A stretch of DNA of 64,000 bases, from NCBI RefSeq assembly GCF_003115845.1, contig NZ_KZ819031.1:1-64000 (forward strand), in the 5' to 3' direction. Source of the stretch: Brenneria roseae subsp. roseae. GTDB taxonomy: Bacteria > Pseudomonadota > Gammaproteobacteria > Enterobacterales > Enterobacteriaceae. The position numbers and the translations under genes were made by a program. Every line of letters starts with the position of its first letter. Position 1 is the first letter of the stretch. This document shows positions 56,350-64,000 of the stretch, one piece after another. The notes beneath the pieces were generated by a model that saw nothing but the letters and a program-made list of their open reading frames with translations, was not told the DNA's origin and did no database searches.

Positions 56350-56667
56350 ATGATCGCCAACCACCCCGAACGTGAGCAGATTCGTCTGGAAAACGTGCTA
56401 TTTGCGCTGGGTAACCCCCTGCGGCTGGAGGTGGTAAGAGTGCTGTCCCAGGGGGGAGAACAAGCCTGCGGCACCCTGCTTCAGGGGCTGGCTAAATCCA
56501 CCATGACGCATCACTGGCGAGTGCTCCGAGACAGCGGCGTGATCTGGCAGCGCCCGAACGGACGCGAAAACCTGCTTTCCCTGCGACGTGAAGACCTTGA
56601 TGCCCGCTTCCCCGGGCTGCTGGATACCCTGCTGGCGGCGATGGCCCGCGATGACCCCACCAGATGA
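56350..56667 (+). CDS. ArsR-family winged-helix regulator
   Basis: The 105-residue protein is a compact winged helix: LENVLFALGNPLRLEVVRVLSQGGEQACGTLLQ, recognition helix KSTMTHHWRVLRDSGVIWQRPNGRENLLSLR. The classical ArsR/SmtB metal sites are not evident; a single cysteine (QACGTLL) sits at the position of the first cysteine of ELCVCDL-type sites. I start at ATG 56350. It is divergent from the EF-G paralogue and a good candidate to repress it. An efficient terminator follows about 105 bases after its stop. Confidence 0.85.
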   Translation: MIANHPEREQIRLENVLFALGNPLRLEVVRVLSQGGEQACGTLLQGLAKSTMTHHWRVLRDSGVIWQRPNGRENLLSLRREDLDARFPGLLDTLLAAMARDDPTR

Positions 56668-56772
56668 AACCGGTTTTGATTGTTATCACATTTATCTTCC
56701 CGGAAGGTTGCCATATCAAATTAAACACCTTATAAGCAGGCATACAGGGCGTGACTGATCGATAAAAGGCGA

Positions 56773-56818
56773 ACCTGCCATGCATGGTATTACTACCGTG
56801 CATGGCAGGTTTTTTTTA
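56773..56818 (+). terminator. Strong Rho-independent terminator after the ArsR-type gene
   Basis: ACCTGCCATGCA pairs with TGCATGGCAGGT, with further inner pairing GGTA/TACC, and a run of eight T follows. It separates the arsR-type transcript from the esterase gene. Confidence 0.88.
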
Positions 56819-56844
56819 TGGTGGACTTCGTGCCCGCCACCCTA

Positions 56845-56879
56845 CGGGCCGTCGCAGGCGACGTTGAAAATCGCTCCCG
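56845..56879. repeat. 35-bp dispersed repeat, copy A (inverted to copy B)
   Basis: This 35-bp sequence (begins CGGGCCGTCGCAGG, ends AAAATCGCTCCCG) occurs again as an exact reverse complement at 59262-59296. Partial similarity extends to the left (CCCGCCA). The pair brackets the esterase and toxin-antitoxin genes. It contains an internal short inverted repeat CGTCGC/GCGACG, as in REP-like elements. Confidence 0.8.
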
Positions 56880-56911
56880 ACGATTTTTTATGGCATCAAA
56901 GGAATAATCAC

Positions 56912-58456
56912 ATGAATAAAACGCTAACCGCCAGCCTGTTATTATTAATGGCTGCCGCCAGCCAATCCGCATTGGCGAACGTACCTCAGGTTACACTGGA
57001 CAGCGGTCGTATTGCGGGAACATCAGCACAAGGCGTGGATGCCTTCAAAGGCATTCCCTTTGCGGCGCCACCGATCGGCGATCTGCGCTGGCAGCCGCCA
57101 CAGCCGGTAAAAAGCTGGACGGATATCCGCCCGGCCGTGGCATACGGCAAAGATTGCATGCAGGAGCCGTTCCCCGGTGATGCCGCGCCACTTGGGGTTG
57201 GCTTCAGCGAAGACTGTCTGAGCATCAACGTATGGCGGCCGGCGAACGTTAAAGGACCTCTACCCGTGATGGTGTGGATCTACGGCGGCGGTTTCGTCAA
57301 CGGCGGTTCATCACCCGATGTTTACTCAGGCCAGGAATTTGCCCGTCAGGATATCGTATTTGTCAGCTTCAACTATCGCGTCGGCCGTTTTGGTTTTTTT
57401 GCCCACCCGGCGCTGGCTAACCAACCGCTACGCGGCAACTATGCATTAATGGACCAAATCGCCGCCCTGAAATGGGTACAGAAAAACATCCCGGCGTTTA
57501 ATGGCGATCCACAGAACGTCACACTATTTGGCGAATCCGCGGGCGGTTTCGCGGTCGGCTCCCTGCTTACGACCGATCTAGCCAAAGGGTTATTCCAAAA
57601 GGCCATTATTGAGTCGGGCTCCGGCAGACACAACATGGTGCCGCAACAGCACTGGCAAAAAGCCGAACAGGCCGGTATTGCCTTTGCTAAAGCAAATGGC
57701 ATCAGCGGTAACGATGAAAAAGCATTGGCAGCACTGCGCCGGATCCCGGCCGAGCGCGTGGTCAACGGCCTGAATATGGCGACAATGATGTCTGCGGATT
57801 ACTCCGGTCCGATGATAGACGGCAAACTGATTACCGGAGAACCACAGGACCTTTATCGTCAGCGAGCCTTCCAGCACGTGCCGCTGATGATTGGCGCCAC
57901 TGATGCCGATATCGGTTTTCCCCCGGAAGTCGCCACGTTGGATGAGGCCGTCGCCGTCTTTGCCGATAACGATCGCCAAAAAGCCATTCAGGCTTATCAC
58001 GGCATGTCGCCTCAGGCGGTAGCCACCGCGATTTCAAGCGATAGCTTTATGGTGGAACCTGCCCGGTTCGTCGCCCGCATCTGGGAAAAAGCATCGCTAC
58101 CCGTCTGGCAATTCCGTTTTGGTTATGTTGCCGAAAGTATGCGCACGCAATGGCCTGCCGCCGTGCATGCCAGCGAAATTCCCTATGTGTTTAATACGCT
58201 TGCGGCGCGCTATGGCGAAAACATCACGCCACAGGATCAGGCTGTCGCGCAGCAAACACATCAGTATTGGGTGAACTTTGCCCGTACCGGCAATCCCAAT
58301 GCCGTAGGACTACCCGCCTGGAATGCGTATAACAGCCAGCAAGACAACATTCTGATGATTCCAGCGACGGGCGCAGAACACACCAAAGAGCTCGCCGATC
58401 CATGGAAGGCGCGTCTTGATCTGATCGAGACATTGGCGGAAGGCAGCGCACATTAG
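56912..58456 (+). CDS. Type B carboxylesterase, periplasmic
   Basis: The 514-residue alpha/beta hydrolase has a Sec signal peptide (cleavage near SALA-NVPQ, residue 23), the oxyanion segment VWIYGGGFVNGG (121-132), the nucleophile Ser209 in LFGESAGGFAVG, and SEDCLSINVWRP with a cysteine typical of the family. Catalytic Glu and His should lie near DADIGFPPE and AAVHASEIPYVFNTL (His in VHASEIP). It would hydrolyse ester bonds in the periplasm, perhaps plant-derived aromatic or acetyl esters; the substrate is unknown. AAAGGAA precedes the ATG at 56912. The gene is bracketed by repeats. Confidence 0.93.
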   Translation: MNKTLTASLLLLMAAASQSALANVPQVTLDSGRIAGTSAQGVDAFKGIPFAAPPIGDLRWQPPQPVKSWTDIRPAVAYGKDCMQEPFPGDAAPLGVGFSEDCLSINVWRPANVKGPLPVMVWIYGGGFVNGGSSPDVYSGQEFARQDIVFVSFNYRVGRFGFFAHPALANQPLRGNYALMDQIAALKWVQKNIPAFNGDPQNVTLFGESAGGFAVGSLLTTDLAKGLFQKAIIESGSGRHNMVPQQHWQKAEQAGIAFAKANGISGNDEKALAALRRIPAERVVNGLNMATMMSADYSGPMIDGKLITGEPQDLYRQRAFQHVPLMIGATDADIGFPPEVATLDEAVAVFADNDRQKAIQAYHGMSPQAVATAISSDSFMVEPARFVARIWEKASLPVWQFRFGYVAESMRTQWPAAVHASEIPYVFNTLAARYGENITPQDQAVAQQTHQYWVNFARTGNPNAVGLPAWNAYNSQQDNILMIPATGAEHTKELADPWKARLDLIETLAEGSAH

Positions 58457-58494
58457 CGCTATCAAGTCAGCGTTGTTTCCGCAATCGCCCGCCG

Positions 58495-58531
58495 TAAAAA
58501 AAGCCAATCAGTTTTATCTGACTGGCTTTCG
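58495..58531. repeat. 37-bp direct repeat / terminator hairpin, copy 1
   Basis: TAAAAAAAGCC and following bases to GGCTTTCG are identical over 37 bp to 59320-59356. The sequence folds as a hairpin (AGCCAATCAG/CTGACTGGCT, one mismatch). On the minus strand it is followed by seven T, on the plus strand by a short T-run. This copy lies 38 bases after the esterase stop and could end that transcript. Confidence 0.85.
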
Positions 58532-58635
58532 CTATTACCAGCAGATAGCATATTGAAAACAGATTAAATAGAGACTAAATTCAGACCATATAATCTCTAT
58601 TTCGAACCAAATGCACTAATACGGGGATAGCAAGC

Positions 58636-58869
58636 ATGAAGGTAGAAACCATTAGTTTTGTCAAAAAACATGCCGCTGCACTTGATCTGTCTGAACCGAT
58701 CATGGTTACGCAGAATGGTGTTCCTGCTTATGTGATTGAATCATACGAAGCGCGGAAACAGCGGGATGATGCCATTGCGTTACTCAAACTTCTCACCCTT
58801 TCCGAAAAGGATAAAAAACAGGGGAAGGTTTACTCGCGTGACCAATTACTCGCAGATATAGATAAATAA
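58636..58869 (+). CDS. Antitoxin, Phd/YefM family
   Basis: The 77-residue product has the Phd/YefM N-terminal fold that binds its own operator ([36 protein letters not shown]) and a charged C-terminal tail that should wrap the toxin. It precedes the toxin gene by 25 bases with a ribosome site (GGAGA) between. The pair lies between two identical 37-bp direct repeats. Confidence 0.88.
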   Translation: MKVETISFVKKHAAALDLSEPIMVTQNGVPAYVIESYEARKQRDDAIALLKLLTLSEKDKKQGKVYSRDQLLADIDK

Positions 58870-58894
58870 CACGACGGAAATTGGAGAGATTCAA

Positions 58895-59227
58895 ATGGCC
58901 AGGGACGTTAACATTGAGTACACGGAAACAGCGAAAAGTACCCTGAGCGACATCGCTTATTACCTTCAGAAAGTCGATGTCAAACCACTACCTGTCATTG
59001 AAAAAATTATCAACGAATTCGAAGCAAAGGTGTCCACTTTCCCGAACGGGTGTCAGATTGTTCCTGAGCTCTTGAAAATTGGCTGCGATAAATACCGTGA
59101 ATGCAATACCAGCAACGGCTATCGCGTCATTTATTCAACCGAACAATCCTTGATAACCACTCATGTGATTCTGTCTCAAAAACAGGATATCCAGCAGACC
59201 CTGTTTAAGCGTCTGATCGAAATCTAG
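58895..59227 (+). CDS. Toxin, RelE/ParE family
   Basis: The 110-residue protein shows the RelE/ParE pattern: an N-terminal strand (VNIEYTETAKSTLSDIAYYLQ), a helical pair, and C-terminal strands YRECNTSNGYRVIYSTEQSLITTHVILSQKQDIQQTL. It is probably an mRNA interferase or gyrase inhibitor held by the antitoxin encoded upstream. The ParE side seems slightly better than RelE on the YRVIY strand, but the target cannot be told from sequence. Confidence 0.85.
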   Translation: MARDVNIEYTETAKSTLSDIAYYLQKVDVKPLPVIEKIINEFEAKVSTFPNGCQIVPELLKIGCDKYRECNTSNGYRVIYSTEQSLITTHVILSQKQDIQQTLFKRLIEI

Positions 59228-59261
59228 CGGTTGAACGCCGAAACTCTCGCACCGCAATCGC

Positions 59262-59296
59262 CGGGAGCGATTTTCAACGTCGCCTGCGACGGCCCG
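59262..59296. repeat. 35-bp dispersed repeat, copy B
   Basis: Exact reverse complement of 56845-56879 over 35 bases. It lies 34 bases after the toxin stop and 23 bases before the second 37-bp direct repeat. Confidence 0.8.
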
Positions 59297-59319
59297 AAGA
59301 ATGGCGGGTAGGGACGTCA

Positions 59320-59356
59320 TAAAAAAAGCCAATCAGTTTTATCTGACTGGCTTTCG
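59320..59356 (-). terminator. 37-bp direct repeat copy 2, terminator of patA
   Basis: Identical to 58495-58531. On the minus strand the hairpin is followed by seven T and begins about 42 bases after the patA stop, so it is a good Rho-independent terminator for patA. Copy 1 looks like a duplicate of this element. Confidence 0.82.
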
Positions 59357-59397
59357 GTGTGACAGCAATTTTATGCTGCATGTCTGTCGCGTGCTTT

Positions 59398-61177
<1,780 letters not shown>

Positions 61178-62602
61178 TTAATGCTTAATCATGATATGCC
61201 GCACGACGGTGTAGTCCTCCAGTCCATACATCGACATATCTTTCCCATAGCCGGACAGTTTCTGTCCGCCATGCGGCATTTCGCTGACCAGCATAAAGTG
61301 CGTGTTAACCCAGGTGCAGCCGTATTGCAGACACGCCGCAAGACGATGAGCCCGGCCGATATCCCGCGTCCAGACGGATGACGCTAATCCGTAATTCGAG
61401 GCATTGGCCCAGCCCACCACCTGCGCTTCATCATCAAATGACGTAATGGAAATCACCGGTCCGAACACTTCTTTCTGCACGATCTCATCTTCCTGCCGCG
61501 CGCCAGCCAGAACCGTCGGCTGGAAGTAATACCCCGCCCCTTTTACACGCTCTCCGCCGGTGACTACCGTAATATGAGGCAATGCCTTGGCTCGTTCGAC
61601 AAATCCCGCCACCCTTTCCAACTGTTGTGCGGTAATCAACGGGCCAAGCTCGGTTGCTTCATCCTGCGGATCGCCCATATTCAACGTGGCAATCGCTTTA
61701 CCCAGAGCATCGACCACATCGTCATAAATGGCGCGATGTACATACAAACGACAGGCCGCGGTACAGTCCTGTCCGGCATTGTAGAAACCAAAACTCCGGA
61801 TACCCTCGACCACCTGATCGATATCCGCATCATCAAATACAATCACCGGGGCTTTGCCCCCTAACTCCATATGCGTACGTTTTACACTGGCGGCCGTATG
61901 GGAAAGAATGTGTGCCCCCGTTGCAATCGAACCGGTCAGCGATACCATGCGCACCCGCTCATGACCGGTCAGCGCATCACCGATATCCGCGCCGCGTCCG
62001 AACAGAATATTGACCACTCCGGCAGGCAGAATATCCGCCAGCAGGTGTGCTAAATGAAAAGTAGTCAGCGGGGTTTGTTCCGCTGGTTTCAGCACCACGC
62101 AGTTCCCCGCCGCCAATGCCGGAGCCAGTTTCCATGACGCCATCATCAGCGGGTAGTTCCACGGTGCGATAGAGGCCACCACGCCAACCGGATCGCGCCG
62201 AATCATTGACGTATGTCCTTCCAGATATTCTCCTGCCGCCGATCCCGTCAGACAGCGCGCCGCACCGGCAAAAAAGCGAAACACATCCGCCACCGCCGGG
62301 ATCTCATCATTCAGCACCGCATGATAAGGCTTACCGCAGTTGAGCGATTCAAGACGGGCAAATTCCTCGGCATGAGCTTCGATGGCATCGGCAATTTGCA
62401 GCAACAAGATAGCGCGCGTTTTAGGCGTGGTCTGTCCCCACTGAACAAACGCCGTATCCGCCGCGTTTACCGCTGCATCAACCTGGTGCAGATCGGCCTG
62501 GGCAATCGAGGCAATTTCCTCGCCATTGGCCGGATTAAAAATCGCCAGCGCGTCACCCTGACCCGCAACCAGCTTCCCCTCTATAAGCAATTTGTCATGC
62601 AT
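61178..62602 (-). CDS. patD: Gamma-aminobutyraldehyde dehydrogenase PatD
   Basis: PatD (YdcW) oxidises 4-aminobutanal to GABA with NAD. The 474 residues match the family. The catalytic cysteine is in [13 protein letters not shown], the glutamate in [19 protein letters not shown], and the NAD site in [24 protein letters not shown] and [10 protein letters not shown]. It forms, with PatA, the transaminase route for putrescine use. In E. coli patA and patD lie apart; here they are adjacent, which supports joint expression in this species. Confidence 0.95.
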   Translation of the reverse strand: MHDKLLIEGKLVAGQGDALAIFNPANGEEIASIAQADLHQVDAAVNAADTAFVQWGQTTPKTRAILLLQIADAIEAHAEEFARLESLNCGKPYHAVLNDEIPAVADVFRFFAGAARCLTGSAAGEYLEGHTSMIRRDPVGVVASIAPWNYPLMMASWKLAPALAAGNCVVLKPAEQTPLTTFHLAHLLADILPAGVVNILFGRGADIGDALTGHERVRMVSLTGSIATGAHILSHTAASVKRTHMELGGKAPVIVFDDADIDQVVEGIRSFGFYNAGQDCTAACRLYVHRAIYDDVVDALGKAIATLNMGDPQDEATELGPLITAQQLERVAGFVERAKALPHITVVTGGERVKGAGYYFQPTVLAGARQEDEIVQKEVFGPVISITSFDDEAQVVGWANASNYGLASSVWTRDIGRAHRLAACLQYGCTWVNTHFMLVSEMPHGGQKLSGYGKDMSMYGLEDYTVVRHIMIKH

Positions 62603-62719
62603 AACGCTTTCCTTATGAACAGAAAATCACTGGATTTCTCACGTATACCACGCTCTCCACACGCTCTCTGCCTGCAAGATATCTGCCACTTTGCAGAATT
62701 GACCGGCGCCTCTCTCGTC

Positions 62720-62878
62720 CTATGGCGTCTTTTCTGGCTTATTTTGCGTTTGTGTCGCGGCTTCCCGCGCTTCTTCCGCCAGGGTCTCAATCTCCTCGTC
62801 GGTCAGTTGTTCGGACGCTTCATGCACTTTGGCAAGTCCTTCGCTGACGGTCACGTCTTTCGGATCCTGTGTGGTCAT
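62720..62878 (-). CDS. Small acidic protein (52 aa), unknown function
   Basis: An ATG at 62878 with GAGGA six bases upstream opens a 52-codon frame ending at 62720. The product begins MTTQDPKDVTVSEGLAKVHE and is acidic and helical (LTDEEIETLAEEAREAA), with a Lys/Pro tail. No known domain. The good ribosome site and amino-acid composition argue for a real gene. It lies upstream of patD on the same strand, 118 bases away, and back-to-back with the FecI-type gene. Confidence 0.65.
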   Translation of the reverse strand: MTTQDPKDVTVSEGLAKVHEASEQLTDEEIETLAEEAREAATQTQNKPEKTP

Positions 62879-62987
62879 TACCTTTCCTCAGCAGCAAAAT
62901 AGTAAACATGCAAAGATAAGTGTAGTCGAAGGGGAAATTCCGCCAATCTGAAGAAGATTTAACTCTTCTTTCTGCTGGTTCATATGT

Positions 62988-63006
62988 GATAATAATTATC
63001 AATTAC
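62988..63006. promoter_or_regulatory. Fur-like box upstream of the FecI-type sigma gene
   Basis: The 19-mer GATAATAATTATCAATTAC matches the Fur consensus at 14 of 19 positions. It lies about 160 bases upstream of the sigma gene and 110 bases upstream of the small acidic gene. Confidence 0.6.
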
Positions 63007-63165
63007 ATCATATTTTTATTACTCAGGGCCTTATCCGGTCGATTTCAACGTGCAGCACTGCGGCAAGCGAACCGATCCCATACGTTCAGATAACGCCGTG
63101 ATGATGGAGAAAGGAGAGCCGTTGCACCTGAGAGGATGGGATAAGTCACCTGACGGGACGTTGGG

Positions 63166-63675
63166 ATGTCAGAGTCTGAACTCAGAATACTTTTCAACCA
63201 TTATGCTCAACGGTTAGAACGGTATCTTAATCATAAACTGCGCGACCCCCAGACTGCGGCGGATTTGGTGCAGGAGAGTTTTCTGCGTCTGGCACAACGG
63301 CTGGAGCAGCATAATGATGTGGAGGATAAGAAAGCCTACCTCTATAAAACGGCCAATAACCTATTGCTCGACCACATTCGCCATCAGCAACGCTGGCAAA
63401 TGGCGTCATCCGCTGAAGATGCCGATGCGCCGCTGGACGATCTGCCGGACATCACGCCGCATCTCGATCAGGCGGTAATCTCTCAGCAGGAACTGGAACG
63501 GCTGGCTGTCGTTTTATCTACGTTGCCTGAACGTTCCCAGCAGATATTCCGTCTACATCGGCTGGAACAGATGACGCAGGTGCAGATTGCCCGACAGTTG
63601 GACATTTCGCTCAGCACTGTCGAAAAACATCTAGCCAACGCCTTGAATGCCATGATAAATATCCGTTTAACCTGA
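63166..63675 (+). CDS. ECF sigma factor, FecI type
   Basis: FecI-type sigma factors switch on TonB-dependent receptor genes when the receptor signals through FecR. The 169 residues hold sigma region 2 (FNHYAQRLERYLNHKLRDPQTAADLVQESFLRLAQRL) and region 4 (LSTLPERSQQIFRLHRLEQMTQVQIARQLDISLSTVEKHL). The FecR-type gene follows 81 bases later. The Fur-like box upstream fits iron control. The receptor gene it serves is presumably just beyond the right edge. Confidence 0.92.
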   Translation: MSESELRILFNHYAQRLERYLNHKLRDPQTAADLVQESFLRLAQRLEQHNDVEDKKAYLYKTANNLLLDHIRHQQRWQMASSAEDADAPLDDLPDITPHLDQAVISQQELERLAVVLSTLPERSQQIFRLHRLEQMTQVQIARQLDISLSTVEKHLANALNAMINIRLT

Positions 63676-63756
63676 AAATAATCACAAATTATTTACGGGT
63701 TTATGACTACCAGACGTCTACATACTTAGAGACCATATTAAAATCAGGCCTACCAG

Positions 63757-64000
63757 ATGAAAGATTATCCCCCTGAAATTAGGCAACAGGCAGCATTATG
63801 GGCCATACGTCTGGCAGAAGCCCCACTGGAAGACGAGCAGGAACAGGCATTTCAGCACTGGCTACAGCAGGATCCCCGCCATACGTTGGCCCTGCAACAA
63901 GCCGGGACGCTTTGGCAAGAATTGGGTTCGCTCAGTACAGAGCAAAAACAGGCGCTTCAGCCGCGGGTGACGCCGATAAAACGCTTCGCCCACTGGCGGA
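63757..64000 (+). CDS. FecR-type anti-sigma/signal protein, partial at right edge
   Basis: The first 81 codons show the cytoplasmic FecR N-terminal domain (DUF4880): IRQQAALWAIRLAEAPLEDEQEQAFQHWLQQDPRHTLALQQAGTLW. This part binds and controls the sigma factor; the membrane helix and periplasmic sensor domain lie beyond the window. AAGATTATCC follows the ATG at 63757. Confidence 0.9.
   Translation, partial: MKDYPPEIRQQAALWAIRLAEAPLEDEQEQAFQHWLQQDPRHTLALQQAGTLWQELGSLSTEQKQALQPRVTPIKRFAHWR

Overview
The window looks like the chromosome of a plant-associated enterobacterium of the Pectobacteriaceae type (Brenneria, Dickeya, Pectobacterium or Lonsdalea). This rests on close full-length matches to enterobacterial ProP, Amn, PatA, PatD, KatG, H-NS and AcuI, and on genes for using rhamnogalacturonan and L-rhamnonate next to a TogB-like binding protein. 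The genus is an inference. I see no rRNA, tRNA, CRISPR array, intact insertion sequence or phage gene.

Layout. 0.2-2.7 kb: a decayed orphan type VI secretion (T6SS) island on the minus strand, with an Hcp N-terminal stub fused to a DUF4123 fragment, an effector-like tail, a secreted protein and a PAAR tip. 3.1-9.4 kb: plant-sugar genes, namely rhmA, rhmD and rhmR without the usual transporter, a GH105 unsaturated rhamnogalacturonyl hydrolase and a lone TogB-like binding protein. 9.9-15.4 kb: an H-NS protein, AcuI, a frameshifted CadC-like regulator, and katG with an OxyR-type site. 15.4-24.2 kb: a complete yersiniabactin-type uptake locus (ybtQ, ybtP, ybtA, a 138-aa protein, ybtX, fyuA) with no synthesis genes. 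Its three promoter regions each carry a Fur-like box and a direct repeat with a 21-bp period that I propose as the YbtA operator. 24.3-37.9 kb: a ProC-like reductase, a VOC protein, a Dpp-type importer with fused ATPases, a LysR regulator, a sulfonate/taurine-type importer with a fused permease, and an arylsulfotransferase fused to a thioredoxin domain; this reads as an organosulfur or opine-like scavenging region. 38.0-43.3 kb: an ascorbate-type PTS operon (IIA, a 47-aa ORF, IIB, IIC) with a LacD/YihT-like aldolase, a small P-loop kinase and a SorC regulator. 43.5-49.8 kb: a second peptide/nickel-type ABC system with an MFS gene inside the operon, a lipoprotein binding protein and a fused double permease. 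49.9-56.7 kb: amn, a DksA paralogue lacking three of four zinc cysteines, proP, and a lone second EF-G divergent from an ArsR gene. 56.8-59.4 kb: a type B carboxylesterase and a Phd/RelE-type toxin-antitoxin pair bracketed by repeats. 59.4-62.9 kb: putrescine catabolism (patA, patD) and a 52-aa acidic protein. 63.0 kb to the edge: a FecI-type sigma factor with a Fur-like box and the start of FecR.

How it fits together. Much of the window is accessory scavenging: pectin side chains, a foreign metallophore, organosulfur compounds, a phosphorylated sugar, peptide or metal complexes, putrescine and ferric complexes. Importer subunits are fused three times. Two paralogues of core factors, a cysteine-poor DksA and an extra EF-G, fit growth under metal limitation or stress, but that link is inference.
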